Positions 1-11,003 of a DNA stretch of 64,000 nt are shown one piece after another. Within the stretch, counting starts at the first letter, position 1. Every line of letters starts with the position of its first letter. Source of the stretch: Cryobacterium ruanii (GTDB taxonomy: Bacteria; Actinomycetota; Actinomycetes; Actinomycetales; Microbacteriaceae); the NCBI RefSeq assembly GCF_004404055.1, contig NZ_SOHK01000012.1, positions 234,454 to 298,453 of the forward strand. The letters are read 5' to 3'. The notes under the pieces are model-generated. The model made no database searches and was not told where the DNA came from. It saw only the letters and a list, made by a program, of their open reading frames with translations. Position numbers and translations under genes: made by a program.

Positions 1-1
1 C

Positions 2-799
2 GCGGCGGTCGAGGCCTTCGCCGACGTTCCTCACGTGGCCATTTTCGACACGGCGTTCCACCAGACGCTGCCGCCCGAGGCCTTCACCTACGCGATCAAT
101 GCCGACCTGGCCGAGCGGTTTCGCATCCGTCGCTACGGGTTTCACGGCACCAGCCACGGTTTCGTGGCCCGTGAGGCGGCCAACTTTCTCGCGCGCCCGG
201 TGACGGAGCTCAACCAGATCGTGCTGCACCTCGGCAACGGAGGCTCGGTTTGCGCGGTCGCCGGCGGCCGTTCGGTCGAGACCAGCATGGGCATGACGCC
301 GCTGGAGGGGCTCGTCATGGGCACCCGCTCCGGTGACATCGACCCCGGCGTGCTTTTTCACCTGCACCGCAAGGCCGGACTCGACTTCGATGACCTCGAC
401 ACCCTGCTCAACCGCGGTAGCGGGCTGCTCGGCCTCACCGGACGCGGCGACTTGCGCGATGTCATGGAGGCCGCCATTGCCAGTGACGGGCCCTCACAGC
501 TGGCCATCGACGTGTATGTGCATCGAATCAAGGGCTATATCGGGGCGTACTACGCGCAGCTCGGCCGGGTCGACGTGATTGCGTTCACGGCCGGTGTCGG
601 CGAGAACGCGCCGCTCGTGCGCGAGCGGTCCCTCGCCGGGCTTGAGGCGCTGGGTATCCGCATCGATCCCGAGCGCAACGCTGCCGCCGAACGTGGCGCG
701 CGCGTCATCAGCGCCGACGACTCCGCGGTCACCGTACTGGTGATTCCGACCAACGAGGAGCTGGAAATCGCCCGCCAGACCCTGGCGACCGTGCTCTAG
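2..799 (+). CDS. ackA: Acetate kinase, C-terminal two thirds (5' end outside window)
   Basis: The frame is open from base 2, so the gene starts before the window. The visible 265 codons match the C-terminal part of acetate kinase, which is usually near 400 residues. Acetate kinase interconverts acetate plus ATP and acetyl phosphate plus ADP in the cytoplasm, usually with Pta. Visible family signatures are FDTAFHQTLP, the YGFHGTSHG substrate-binding segment, LHLGNGGSVCA in the ATPase core, and FTAGVGENAP near the C-terminus. The GTG at base 35 is internal, since the protein reads through upstream as AAVEAFADVPHV. The next gene begins about 100 bases downstream and no clear terminator separates them. 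Confidence 0.95.
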   Translation, partial: AAVEAFADVPHVAIFDTAFHQTLPPEAFTYAINADLAERFRIRRYGFHGTSHGFVAREAANFLARPVTELNQIVLHLGNGGSVCAVAGGRSVETSMGMTPLEGLVMGTRSGDIDPGVLFHLHRKAGLDFDDLDTLLNRGSGLLGLTGRGDLRDVMEAAIASDGPSQLAIDVYVHRIKGYIGAYYAQLGRVDVIAFTAGVGENAPLVRERSLAGLEALGIRIDPERNAAAERGARVISADDSAVTVLVIPTNEELEIARQTLATVL

Positions 800-906
800 C
801 TCGTTCAACGGCCTGTCGTGGATCGACCGGATTTACGCGCAGGCACAGAACAGTTCAGCGGAGCGAGCGCGGGCGAGTGTCGGTGCGGGCAAGTACCATT
901 GAGAAC

Positions 907-3564
907 GTGGTTACCGCCCTGTATCGCCGCTATCGGCCAGAGACCTTTGCCGAGATGATCGGCCAGTCCCAAGTGACCGATCCGCTGATGACGGCGCTTC
1001 GCACCAACCGGGTGAATCACGCCTATCTGTTCAGCGGACCGCGCGGCTGCGGCAAGACCACTTCGGCGCGCATCCTGGCCCGCTGCCTCAACTGTGCCGA
1101 GGGGCCAACCGACACCCCGTGCGGCGTTTGCCCGAGTTGTGTCGAACTGGCCCGTGACGGCGGCGGTTCCCTCGACGTCGTCGAGATCGACGCGGCCAGC
1201 CACAACGGTGTCGACGACGCCCGTGACATTCGCGAGCGCGCCATCTTCGCCCCGGCCCGCGACCGCTACAAGATCTTCATCCTTGACGAGGCGCACATGG
1301 TCACGCCGCAGGGCTTCAACGCGCTGCTGAAGATCGTCGAAGAGCCCCCGGAACACGTGAAGTTCATCTTCGCGACCACCGAACCCGAGAAGGTGATCGG
1401 CACCATCCGCTCGCGTACCCATCACTATCCGTTCCGGCTGGTGCCGCCGGGGCCGATGCTCGAATACGTGCAGCAAATGTGCGACACCGAGAAGATGGTC
1501 GTGGCCCCCGGCGTGCTGCCGCTCGTCGTGCGTGCCGGTGGCGGCTCGCCGCGCGACACCCTGTCACTGCTCGACCAGCTCATGGCTGGGTCTGACGGCC
1601 AGTCCGTCGAGTACGAGCGCGCCGTCGCGCTGCTCGGCTACACGAGCGCGTCCCTGCTCGATGAGGCCGTCGACGCCATCGGTGCCCGCGATTCCGCCGC
1701 CGCATTCGATGCGGTAGACCGGGTCATTCAGACCGGGCAAGACCCGCGCCGCTTCGTCGAAGACCTGCTCGAGCGCCTGCGCGACCTCATCATCGTCGCG
1801 GCCACGAGCGTGGCGGGGGCCGCGGCCGTGCTCCGCGGTGTTCCGCAAGACGAACTCGAGCGCATGAACGTGCAGGCCGCCGCGTTCGGTCCGGCCGAAC
1901 TCTCACGCACCGCCGACATTCTGAATGCCGCGCTCACCGAGATGAGCGGGGCCACCTCGCCGCGCCTGCACCTCGAGCTCATGATCGCACGCGCCCTGAT
2001 ACCCGCGACCGACGACACGACGCGCGGCGCCCTCGCCCGGGTCGAACGCCTCGAGCGCCGCATCGGGGTCGACGGCGTTTCGGCGGTGCCTGTTGCTGAT
2101 GCTTCCGCGGGCTTTGCTGATTTTGCGGGTTCCACGGGCTCCGCGAGTTCTGCGGGTGCGCCCGCCGCGCGTTCTGCAGCGCCAGCGACCTCCGCGCCTT
2201 CACCCTCTTTATTGGTCGAGCCCGCCATCCCGGCAACGCAGGCTGGGTCCGCGGGCCAGCCATCGTCCGCAGGCTCCGCTACGTCCACGTCGGCCGCTCG
2301 CCCGGCCGTGGTGCCCGGAGCCCCGGTCTCCCTGCAGCAGCTGAAAGACGCCTGGCCGGAGATTCTCGAAGCCGTCAAGACCGAGAAGACAACGGCGTGG
2401 CTCGTCGTCTACACCGCGCACGTGCTCGGCCTCAACGGCGATGTGCTCGCGCTTTCGTTCCCGAGCCAGGCCGACGTCGAGAGCTTCAAGCAGCAAAAAG
2501 TGCCCGGAATGGGAACGAGCGATTTTTTGCGCACCGCGATCGTCGCCGTGCTCGGCCTCCGGGTCAAGTTCATCGCGCGGGTCGAAGCTGGCCGCGAGGT
2601 CTCCTCGGCCAGTGCATCCTCGACCGACTCGACGACCGTCGTTGCGGAGCCTGGGCCAGCGGCCCCCGCAGTAGTCTCACTTGTTCCGCCTGTTCCGCCT
2701 GTTCCGCCCGCGGCGACCGCGCCGACAGGAGCGACCGTACCGAGCGCACCCGCGCCGACGGTCGTTGCACCCACGGCGACGAATCAGGCCGCAGTCGCGC
2801 GCGAATCAGGGTCGGTTGGTGGCGCCGGCGGCGCCTCACCCGTGGCTGCGTCGACCAGCGGATGGGCCACCGTGGCCATTCCCGGCTCACCGAACGGTCC
2901 GGCCGTTCCCGTCCTAGCCGAAGACACGGCGGATTTCCCGACGCCCGCCGTTCCCGCAGCACCGCAATCGAACGCTGCCGAGGTTTCGGTTCCGTCGCCA
3001 ACGGTCGAGTCGTCGTCGGTGCTGTCCCCCTCGAGGTCATTGCTTTCGACCGCCGCGCTTTCAACCGCCGCGCCTTCGACCGCCCCAGCGTCCACGCCAC
3101 CCAACGCGCCAGGGAACGACGATGAGCCTCCGTTCGACGACGTACCACCGCCCTTCGACGACGACGTGCCGCCCGAGATGGACGCACCCGCCGACGAACG
3201 CGTGCCGGACTACGCTGCGCACGCAGAGGAATCCGCTGTGCCGGCGGGAACAATACCCGGCCGACAGCCACGGGGTGCGGGTCAGTCGACCGCCGCCCAG
3301 CCGAACTCAGGCCAGCCGAACTCAGCCCAACCGAACTCAGCCCAACCGAACGCGCCGACCCAGCGCCAGCATCCGAACGCGTCGACCCAGCGCCAACATC
3401 CGAACGCTTCCGGCCAGCGCGGCAGCACGAAAGGTCCGTCGCGGCCGCCATCCTTCGCCGAGAAGCAGCGCTACGGCGAGGCCGTCGTGCGTGAGATCCT
3501 CGGCGCCACCTTCATCGAAGAACAGCCGTACACCGCGGCGCCCCGAACAAGAAACGACTACTAG
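907..3564 (+). CDS. dnaX: DNA polymerase III subunit gamma/tau
   Basis: Clamp-loader ATPase subunit that loads the sliding clamp at the replication fork. I chose GTG 907 because the protein then begins MVTALYRRYRPETF, the family N-terminus; an in-frame GTG at 877 is possible. The Walker A motif GPRGCGKT is at residues 44-51. A zinc module uses Cys 60/63, 72, 75 and 78. A Walker B-type LDEAHM follows. After about residue 370 comes a long low-complexity Ala/Ser/Pro/Thr region with an acidic DDEPPFDDVPPPFDDDVPP stretch and short repeats. The last 45 residues (SFAEKQRYGEAVVREIL) are conserved-looking. At about 885 residues it is long, as in other actinobacteria. recR starts three bases after the stop. 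Confidence 0.95.
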   Translation: MVTALYRRYRPETFAEMIGQSQVTDPLMTALRTNRVNHAYLFSGPRGCGKTTSARILARCLNCAEGPTDTPCGVCPSCVELARDGGGSLDVVEIDAASHNGVDDARDIRERAIFAPARDRYKIFILDEAHMVTPQGFNALLKIVEEPPEHVKFIFATTEPEKVIGTIRSRTHHYPFRLVPPGPMLEYVQQMCDTEKMVVAPGVLPLVVRAGGGSPRDTLSLLDQLMAGSDGQSVEYERAVALLGYTSASLLDEAVDAIGARDSAAAFDAVDRVIQTGQDPRRFVEDLLERLRDLIIVAATSVAGAAAVLRGVPQDELERMNVQAAAFGPAELSRTADILNAALTEMSGATSPRLHLELMIARALIPATDDTTRGALARVERLERRIGVDGVSAVPVADASAGFADFAGSTGSASSAGAPAARSAAPATSAPSPSLLVEPAIPATQAGSAGQPSSAGSATSTSAARPAVVPGAPVSLQQLKDAWPEILEAVKTEKTTAWLVVYTAHVLGLNGDVLALSFPSQADVESFKQQKVPGMGTSDFLRTAIVAVLGLRVKFIARVEAGREVSSASASSTDSTTVVAEPGPAAPAVVSLVPPVPPVPPAATAPTGATVPSAPAPTVVAPTATNQAAVARESGSVGGAGGASPVAASTSGWATVAIPGSPNGPAVPVLAEDTADFPTPAVPAAPQSNAAEVSVPSPTVESSSVLSPSRSLLSTAALSTAAPSTAPASTPPNAPGNDDEPPFDDVPPPFDDDVPPEMDAPADERVPDYAAHAEESAVPAGTIPGRQPRGAGQSTAAQPNSGQPNSAQPNSAQPNAPTQRQHPNASTQRQHPNASGQRGSTKGPSRPPSFAEKQRYGEAVVREILGATFIEEQPYTAAPRTRNDY
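3298..3414 (+). repeat. In-frame tandem repeats inside dnaX
   Basis: Two arrays lie inside the low-complexity part of dnaX. The first (about 3298-3350) has a 15-base unit encoding QPNSA/G, repeated three to four times. The second (3361-3414) has a 27-base unit encoding QRQHPNAST, repeated twice with a few changes. Both keep the reading frame, so copy-number change would vary the linker between clamp-loader domains without breaking the protein. Confidence 0.8.
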
Positions 3565-3567
3565 ACC

Positions 3568-4167
3568 ATGTATGAAGGCATCGTTCAGGAACTGATCGAC
3601 GAACTCGGCCAGCTTCCCGGCATCGGCCCGAAGTCGGCGCAGCGCATCGCATTCCACATTCTGCAGACCGAAAAATTCGACGTGACCCGGCTCGCCAATG
3701 TGCTGCTCGAGGTGCGCGACAAGGTGCGGTTCTGCGACATCTGCGGCAACGTGTCTGAGCAGCCGACGTGCCTGATCTGCCGCGATCCGCGCCGAAATCC
3801 CACCTCGATCTGTGTGGTCGAAGAGGCCAAGGACGTCGTGGCGATCGAACGCACCCGCGAGTTCAAGGGCCTCTACCACGTGCTCGGCGGTGCCATCAGC
3901 CCCATCGACGGCGTCGGCCCCGACGACCTGCGCATCCGACAGCTGATGCAGCGCCTCGCCGACAACACCGTGCAGGAGGTCATCATCGCGACCGACCCGA
4001 ACCTCGAGGGGGAGGCGACCGCCACCTACCTGTCCCGCCTGCTCACCACGCTTGAGATCAAGGTCACCCGCCTCGCCTCCGGGCTGCCCGTTGGCGGCGA
4101 CCTCGAATATGCCGACGAGGTCACCCTCGGCCGTGCTTTCGAGGGTCGCCGCGAGGTCACCCACTAG
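3568..4167 (+). CDS. recR: Recombination protein RecR
   Basis: Recombination mediator acting with RecF and RecO at gaps and stalled forks. The 199-residue length is normal. The N-terminal helix-hairpin-helix shows [11 protein letters not shown] (residues 16-26). A C4 zinc finger uses Cys 56, 59, 68 and 71. The Toprim domain begins at [10 protein letters not shown] and includes the [16 protein letters not shown] segment. The gene follows dnaX after three bases, the classic dnaX-recR arrangement, and is probably cotranscribed and translationally coupled. Confidence 0.96.
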   Translation: MYEGIVQELIDELGQLPGIGPKSAQRIAFHILQTEKFDVTRLANVLLEVRDKVRFCDICGNVSEQPTCLICRDPRRNPTSICVVEEAKDVVAIERTREFKGLYHVLGGAISPIDGVGPDDLRIRQLMQRLADNTVQEVIIATDPNLEGEATATYLSRLLTTLEIKVTRLASGLPVGGDLEYADEVTLGRAFEGRREVTH

Positions 4168-4328
4168 CTCCTCCTCCACCCCCCCTCTTGCGCCCGCTCA
4201 CGGGTTCGGTCAGGCGCCAGTCGGACAACGCGGCGTCACATGGCGCCCACCCCCGAGCACAGCATTTAGGATGGGAACTTGGACGCGGCGCGCACCCCAG
4301 GACCGCACACCCCCATCTCAGGAGTCAC

Positions 4329-5606
4329 ATGAGCTTGATCGTGCAGAAGTTCGGCGGGTCATCCGTCGCCGATGCCGAAAGTATCAAGCGGGTTGCCAAG
4401 CGCATCGTCGATACCCGCAAGGCCGGCAACGAGGTCGTCGTGGCCGTCTCCGCGATGGGCGACAGCACCGACGAACTGCTCGACCTCGCCCACCAGGTGA
4501 CCCCGCTGCCCGCCCCCCGCGAGCTGGACATGCTGCTCACCGCCGGCGAACGCATCTCAATGGCGTTGCTTGCGATGGCCATCAAGAGCCTCGGCTACGA
4601 CGCCCGATCGTTCACCGGCAGCCAGGCAGGCATGATCACGGATGCCCGCCACGGCTCCGCGCGCATCGTCGACGTCACGCCGGGGCGCATCCGCTCGGCC
4701 CTCGACGAAGGCGCCGTCGCGATCGTCGCCGGCTTCCAGGGTTTCAACCGCGACACCAAGGACATCACCACCCTCGGTCGCGGCGGCTCCGACACCACCG
4801 CCGTGGCCCTCGCCGCCGCCCTCGGCGCCGACATCTGCGAAATCTACACGGATGTCGATGGCATCTTCACCGCGGATCCGCGCGTCGTTCCCCGCGCCCG
4901 CAAACTCGAGCGTGTCACGAGCGAAGAGATGCTCGAACTCGCCGCTGCGGGGGCCAAGGTCCTATATATTCGTGCTGTGGAATATGCCCGTCGCCACGGC
5001 GTGACGCTGCATGTGCGCTCCTCGTTCAACAACAACACGGGCACCATCGTGTACAACGCCGCGACCGCGCGAGAAAATGGAGAAACTGTGGAAGAACCAA
5101 TCATCGCCGGAATCGCCGCTGACCTGAGTGAGGCGAAGGTCACCGTCGTTGGCGTCCCCGACATTCCCGGCAAGGCCGCACTCATTTTCAAGATCGTCGC
5201 GAAGACGAATGCCAACGTCGACATGATCGTGCAGAACGTGTCGGCCGCCGCGACCGGCCTCACCGACATCTCCTTTACCCTGCCCAAGTCCGAGGGCCAG
5301 CAGGTGCTCACGGCCCTGACCAACGAGCGCGACCGCATCGGATTCGCCGGCCTGCAGTATGACGACCAGATCGCCAAGCTCGCCCTGGTCGGCGGCGGTA
5401 TGCGCACCAACACCGGCGTCTCGGCGAAACTGTTCGAGGCGCTCTACGAGGCCGGAATCAACATCGAAATGATCTCCACGAGCGAGATCCGCATCTCGGT
5501 CGTCACCCGCGCCGACACCATTGACGAAGCCCTTCGTGTGGTGCACACGGCGTTCGGGCTCGACGGTGAGATCGAAGCCGTCGTGCACGGCGGCTCCGGC
5601 CGCTAA
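4329..5606 (+). CDS. lysC: Aspartate kinase (alpha subunit)
   Basis: First enzyme of the aspartate family pathway: it phosphorylates L-aspartate towards lysine, threonine, methionine and diaminopimelate. ATG 4329 gives the family N-terminus [15 protein letters not shown] and has AGGAGT just upstream; the frame is open further upstream to 4188 but lacks family similarity there. The 425 residues comprise an amino-acid kinase domain (1 to about 240, with [13 protein letters not shown]) and two C-terminal ACT domains that bind lysine and threonine as feedback inhibitors. asd lies 140 bases downstream, so lysC-asd form one biosynthetic unit, as in Corynebacterium and Mycobacterium. Confidence 0.95.
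   Translation: MSLIVQKFGGSSVADAESIKRVAKRIVDTRKAGNEVVVAVSAMGDSTDELLDLAHQVTPLPAPRELDMLLTAGERISMALLAMAIKSLGYDARSFTGSQAGMITDARHGSARIVDVTPGRIRSALDEGAVAIVAGFQGFNRDTKDITTLGRGGSDTTAVALAAALGADICEIYTDVDGIFTADPRVVPRARKLERVTSEEMLELAAAGAKVLYIRAVEYARRHGVTLHVRSSFNNNTGTIVYNAATARENGETVEEPIIAGIAADLSEAKVTVVGVPDIPGKAALIFKIVAKTNANVDMIVQNVSAAATGLTDISFTLPKSEGQQVLTALTNERDRIGFAGLQYDDQIAKLALVGGGMRTNTGVSAKLFEALYEAGINIEMISTSEIRISVVTRADTIDEALRVVHTAFGLDGEIEAVVHGGSGR
5088..5606 (+). CDS. lysC: Aspartate kinase beta subunit from internal in-frame start
   Basis: In corynebacteria and mycobacteria the regulatory beta subunit is translated from an internal start in lysC. The equivalent position here is GTG 5088 (alpha residue 254). 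It has GGAG at 5079-5082 five bases upstream. The predicted start [19 protein letters not shown] aligns with the known start of the Corynebacterium beta subunit. The product would be 172 residues containing only the two ACT domains, pairing with alpha to form the lysine/threonine-responsive enzyme. The internal start is inferred from position and ribosome-binding site. Confidence 0.65.
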   Translation: MEEPIIAGIAADLSEAKVTVVGVPDIPGKAALIFKIVAKTNANVDMIVQNVSAAATGLTDISFTLPKSEGQQVLTALTNERDRIGFAGLQYDDQIAKLALVGGGMRTNTGVSAKLFEALYEAGINIEMISTSEIRISVVTRADTIDEALRVVHTAFGLDGEIEAVVHGGSGR

Positions 5607-5736
5607 CCCACCCCGCCTCGACTCCGGTGGTGAATTCAGAAAATCCAACGCCAGCATCCGCTCTACGGCCGAAATATCGGCAACATCGCCCGATTTCCCT
5701 GAAATAGACACCAGGGGCAGCCCCAGAAGACGTTAG

Positions 5737-6816
<1,080 letters not shown>

Positions 6817-6869
6817 ACCGAGTCCTGGGTCCTGGGCCCAGGTCACGCGCCACCCCCCAGGGCGCACGT

Positions 6870-6917
6870 GGCCCGGGCCCCGTCCAAATTTCAGGAGGCC
6901 CTAAACTCGGGGCCACG
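6870..6917. repeat. GC-rich palindromic repeat, copy A
   Basis: Begins with GGCCCGGGCCCCGTC, which recurs exactly in copy C (18912-18976) and, less its last base, in copy B (18764-18827). The 3' part reads CTCGGGGCCACGAG, able to pair back with the first arm. It lies in the gap between asd and the next gene, so it may act as a transcription end for asd, but there is no T run. Confidence 0.55.
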
Positions 6918-6989
6918 AGCACAAACCCCGTCACCAAAAACTTGCCCGCAGAGCCTCATTCCGGTGCAATTCGCGTAGGCTTTGACCGC

Positions 6990-9353
6990 GTGAGCCGAAG
7001 TGGGGTGTCGGGCGTGCTGCAGCGCGTCTCCTTCGGCGTGTTCGCGGCCGTGGGCCTCGTGATCATTTCCGGGGCAGTCGCCCTCGTTCTCGCTGACCCG
7101 GGCACCAGGATCGCCCCCGCGCTTGTCGGGGCTCTGTGTGTGGCCGCGCTCGAAATGGCCTGGGTTCGAGTGGGCAGCGTACCGCATCGCACGCCGACTA
7201 TCAGCGTGTCGGTCCTGGCCGTTCCGGCGTTGGCTCCGATTCTTCCGAGCGAGGCCATCGTCGGCGTCGTCATGTTCGGAATCCTGGTGGCCCTGTTGGT
7301 AGAGTCCCGCCGCATCAGCGTCTCGGTCTACAGCGCGGGCCTCGCGGGTGCCGGCTGCACGGTCTACTTCCTGATCGACTTGCTGCTGACCCGCACCGGT
7401 GTGGCAATGCTGCCAGCCGTCGCTGCGTCATCCATCGGGTATGTGGTCTTCGTGCTGGCGCTCGAAGTGCTGCGCCTGCGCCTGATCGACGCCCCCGCCG
7501 AGCGGGGCGGACGCCCTCTCCTCTCGCCCGTGCGCGTCGGCGCATTGCTGGCCAGTGTCGCGGTATTGACCATGTTCTCCGCGCAGTGGGCGCTGATCGG
7601 TCTGCCCACGCCCGGCGACGGCCGTACCCCTCTGGAAACCTCCATCGGCACGCTGCTTGGCAGTTTCACGGTGGCGCTGGTCGTTATCGTCTTACGCTCC
7701 ATGTGGGACAGTCGGCGTCGCCTGATCGGCCTCGTGGACGGCAGCAGCATTCTGAGCACCACTCGAAGCGTGGAGAGCCTCGCGGAATCGCTCTGCAACG
7801 CGGCCGCCAGCGCCGTCGGCGTTCAGTCCATCGCCGTGCAGGCCGGTCCCGCCGAGCCAGGCGCCATCGGGGTGCCCGTCACGTTCACTCCCGGAGAGCT
7901 GCGGTTTCTCGTGGCCCGCCGCGACCCGATGGACGGCGCGTTCTCCTCTCTCGACCAGCGAGCACTGCAAGCCCTCGCCACCACCGCCGAGCTGGCCGTG
8001 CAAGCCCGGCAGAATGTGGCCGGACTCACGATTAAGGCCAACACCGATCCACTCACCGGCCTGCCCAACTACGGTGCCTTCCAGGAAGCGCTCGACACCA
8101 TCAACGGCAACCGCAGCGATGCCGAGGCGATCGCCGTGTTGTTCATCGACCTCGATGAGTTCAAACGACTCAACGACACGCACGGGCACCAGGTCGGCGA
8201 TGTGGTGCTGCAGGTCGTCGGTCAGCGCATGCGCCAGGCAGTGCGCCCCCACGACGTGGTCGCCCGCGTCGGCGGTGACGAATTCGTGATCGTCCTCACC
8301 CGGTTGACGGCGATAGCGGAGGCCGCCGATTTGGCCGAAATCATTTTGGCCGCCGCGACCCTGCCCGTGTCTATCGGTGAACTCACCATCACTCCTCGAC
8401 TCAGCATCGGCCTCGCCTTCTCGGCCATGGTCGAAACAGATGTTGCGGAGCTGGTTCTCGACGCCGACCAGAGCATGCTTGCCGTCAAGAAGGCACGCCG
8501 TCGTAGCACCCCCGACGCGGCCAACAGCATCCACGTAACGGGGCACCGTTCGTCGCAGTTCAACGCGACCGTGGCGCGAGTCATCGACGACAACGAACTC
8601 GATCTGGCCTTTCAGCCGATCGTCAGCCTGGTCACCGGCAAGATCTGGGCCTTTGAAGCCCTGCTGCGCTACGTCGACCCCAAATTCGGAGCCATCGCGC
8701 CGCCCGATCTCGTGCAGAAGGCCAAGAGCATCGGGCGTTTCGACCTGCTCACTCGGCAGATCGCGACGAAGGCGATGCTCGCTGCGGCCGAATTCCGGCT
8801 GGTCGAACCAGCCATCGTCTGTATGGCCATCAACGTGGATGCTGAGCAAATTTCCCAAGAACGACTGGGCGGATTCTTCGAAGAACTCAACCTGCAATAT
8901 TCCGAGATCTCCCTCTGTCTCGAATTAAACGAGCGGTCAGCTGTGCAGGTCTCGGTTCAGATTCGGGTACAGGCCAACCGCCTGCGTGACCTCGGTATCC
9001 TCATCGCCCTCGATGACTACGGCTCCGAGGATTCCTCGGTCGATTCGCTCGTTCGGGTGCCCATGGACATCCTCAAGATCGACCGCAGCCTCGTCGACGA
9101 CCTCGGCGACATTCGCCAACGCGAGGTGCTCACCGCGCTGCAGAATTTCGGCGACAATCTCGAGTACTCGATGATCGTCGAGGGCGTCGAGAACGAAGAG
9201 ATGGCCGGGCAGCTGGCCCGCCTCGGCATTCGCAGCGCCCAGGGGTTTCACTTCGGCGTGCCGCAGGGATTCACGGAGACCGTCGACCGGCTTGACGAAT
9301 TCGGGGCGAGAGCAGTACTGCCCGCCCCAACGGCCGCGGTGACGTTCTCATGA
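6990..9353 (+). CDS. Membrane-anchored GGDEF-EAL cyclic-di-GMP protein
   Basis: The N-terminal third is a bundle of hydrophobic helices, followed by a GAF-like stretch and then diguanylate cyclase and phosphodiesterase domains. The cyclase active site is intact: GGDEF at residues 428-432, with an inhibitory-site RxxD (RPHD, 419-422) at the standard five-residue spacing. The phosphodiesterase domain shows EALLR (from 556), ALDDYG and VEGVE, so both activities look possible. The start is uncertain: GTG 6990 fits the membrane start best; TTG 6942 would add 16 residues. The stop overlaps the start of the next gene, so it is coupled to the histidine kinase. Confidence 0.88.
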   Translation: MSRSGVSGVLQRVSFGVFAAVGLVIISGAVALVLADPGTRIAPALVGALCVAALEMAWVRVGSVPHRTPTISVSVLAVPALAPILPSEAIVGVVMFGILVALLVESRRISVSVYSAGLAGAGCTVYFLIDLLLTRTGVAMLPAVAASSIGYVVFVLALEVLRLRLIDAPAERGGRPLLSPVRVGALLASVAVLTMFSAQWALIGLPTPGDGRTPLETSIGTLLGSFTVALVVIVLRSMWDSRRRLIGLVDGSSILSTTRSVESLAESLCNAAASAVGVQSIAVQAGPAEPGAIGVPVTFTPGELRFLVARRDPMDGAFSSLDQRALQALATTAELAVQARQNVAGLTIKANTDPLTGLPNYGAFQEALDTINGNRSDAEAIAVLFIDLDEFKRLNDTHGHQVGDVVLQVVGQRMRQAVRPHDVVARVGGDEFVIVLTRLTAIAEAADLAEIILAAATLPVSIGELTITPRLSIGLAFSAMVETDVAELVLDADQSMLAVKKARRRSTPDAANSIHVTGHRSSQFNATVARVIDDNELDLAFQPIVSLVTGKIWAFEALLRYVDPKFGAIAPPDLVQKAKSIGRFDLLTRQIATKAMLAAAEFRLVEPAIVCMAINVDAEQISQERLGGFFEELNLQYSEISLCLELNERSAVQVSVQIRVQANRLRDLGILIALDDYGSEDSSVDSLVRVPMDILKIDRSLVDDLGDIRQREVLTALQNFGDNLEYSMIVEGVENEEMAGQLARLGIRSAQGFHFGVPQGFTETVDRLDEFGARAVLPAPTAAVTFS

Positions 9354-10999
9354 TGCAGCGCCGCCCGCGACCAGACCGCGCACGCCGTTATCTCATCGAA
9401 CGATCCGTTTTTCAGTCCCAGCTGCTAGTCGGCTCGTCGACCCTGCTGCTGGTGGCCGTGTCGGGTTGGCTCGACTCGCACCTCTTCACCAACCAGCTGT
9501 TTCTTGCCGGCATCCTCATAATTTTTCTTGCCACGGCGGTTGCGGCCGGGGTGCCCTGGCGGCACCTCGACAAGAAATGGATCATCGTCCTGCCGATCGT
9601 CGACCTGATCGGTTTGGTGATCGCCCGGGAGGGCGAGCCACTACTCGGTACGACGTTTCTGCTCGTCTTTCCCATCATCTGGTTGTCAATGCACTTCGGC
9701 GGCCGGGGCGCGATCGGCGGCCTGATCTTCGCCTCAGTGCTGCTCTGGACGGCCGTCTTCGTGCGCACCGGTCCTGTGGCTGAAGGGGAGATTCCGCGGT
9801 TGGCGATCATCCCCATCGTGCTGGCCTTCGTCGCCGCCACGACCTACACGACCACGAAGCGTGCTGCGGCGCAGCGGGTGCTGCTCACCCAGCAGTCCGT
9901 CTTGTTCGAGGGTGCCCTGCGCCGTTCCCGCCGCGAGGAACGTACCCTCGACGAGATTTTCAACACGGTGGACTTCGGTGTCGTCGGCTTCGACCGTGAG
10001 GCTAAGCCGAGCTTCATGAACCGTGCCCAGCGGGAGATGCTCTCCCGCTTCGGCGTGAAAGACGGCCAGTTCTCCTCCATCGTCGTCTACCACGAAGACC
10101 AGGTCACGCCGTATGCCGAAGAGGATCGGCCGTTCCGGCGGGCGATGCGCGGCGAAACCGTCGACCGCACTACCATCTGGGTGGGGGAACAGGGCAAACA
10201 GCAGGCCGCCGTGCTCATCTCCGCCCGGCCTATCTTCGACGAGAACGACAACTATGACGGTGGAGTCATGGTGGCGCGCGACGTCACCGCCGAACTGCGC
10301 GCGATCAAGGCGCGTGACGATCTCGTCGCATCCGTTTCGCATGAATTGCGCACCCCGCTCACGTCGATCATGGGCTACCTCGAGCTGGCCCTCGATGACG
10401 ACACCCTCGACCAGTCGACCCGGAGCATGCTCGAGGTCGCGTCGAAGAACTCCGACCGGTTGCTGGCCCTGGTCGCCGATCTGCTCACCACGGCGGCCGA
10501 CACCAAGCACGAGCTCGCGATTACGCTGGCACCGTGCGACCTGTCGGTCATCGTCACCGAGGCCGTCGAATCCCTCCGGCCGGTCGCGGCCGAGCGTGAC
10601 ATCACCTTTGTGCTGCCGGCACTTCCCCCGGTACCACTACGAGCGGATGCCTTCCGCCTGCGCCAGGTGATCGACAACCTGTTCTCCAACGCCATCAAAT
10701 ACAACATTGCGGGCGGGCGCATCGAGGTGAGTGTGGTCGATTCGCTCGCCCAGGTGCAGTTGAAGGTGACCGACACCGGTCGGGGAATGACCTCCGGTGA
10801 GCAGCTGAACCTGTTCGATCGGTACTATCGCGCTGATTCGGTGCGCGGATCGAGCATTCACGGCACCGGCCTCGGCCTGAGCATCAGCCGTGACATCTGC
10901 CGCCGGCACGGCGGCGATCTGACGCTCGAATCGGCTCCCGGCAAGGGCGCCACCGCGACTGCGACTCTTCCGCACATCATGAACGGCCACAAGGGGTAG
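9350..10999 (+). CDS. Sensor histidine kinase with membrane domain and PAS-like domain
   Basis: 549 residues. About six hydrophobic segments (residues 20-170) are followed by a PAS-like region around LDEIFNTVDFGVVGFDREAKPS. The HisKA helix carries the phospho-acceptor H331 in SVSHELRTPLTSIMGY. The HATPase domain shows an N box (RQVIDNLFSNAIKYN), G1 (VTDTGRGM) and G2 (GTGLGLSI). The ATG overlaps the preceding stop. No response regulator is in the same transcript; the nearest candidate is the divergent OmpR-type gene at 12388-13341, which is an inference. Confidence 0.9.
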   Translation: MMQRRPRPDRARRYLIERSVFQSQLLVGSSTLLLVAVSGWLDSHLFTNQLFLAGILIIFLATAVAAGVPWRHLDKKWIIVLPIVDLIGLVIAREGEPLLGTTFLLVFPIIWLSMHFGGRGAIGGLIFASVLLWTAVFVRTGPVAEGEIPRLAIIPIVLAFVAATTYTTTKRAAAQRVLLTQQSVLFEGALRRSRREERTLDEIFNTVDFGVVGFDREAKPSFMNRAQREMLSRFGVKDGQFSSIVVYHEDQVTPYAEEDRPFRRAMRGETVDRTTIWVGEQGKQQAAVLISARPIFDENDNYDGGVMVARDVTAELRAIKARDDLVASVSHELRTPLTSIMGYLELALDDDTLDQSTRSMLEVASKNSDRLLALVADLLTTAADTKHELAITLAPCDLSVIVTEAVESLRPVAAERDITFVLPALPPVPLRADAFRLRQVIDNLFSNAIKYNIAGGRIEVSVVDSLAQVQLKVTDTGRGMTSGEQLNLFDRYYRADSVRGSSIHGTGLGLSISRDICRRHGGDLTLESAPGKGATATATLPHIMNGHKG

Positions 11000-11003
11000 G
11001 CGC

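Noticed and set aside
805..1476. Long minus-strand open frame opposite dnaX
   Set aside because: Antisense shadow of a high-GC gene; no family similarity and no ribosome-binding site.
3298..3414. CRISPR-like regular repeats
   Set aside because: Units are contiguous, in frame and without spacers; they are coding tandem repeats.
2397..3451. Several long open frames on both strands in the dnaX linker
   Set aside because: Arg- or Pro-rich translations arising from low-complexity GC-rich coding sequence; DnaX explains the region.
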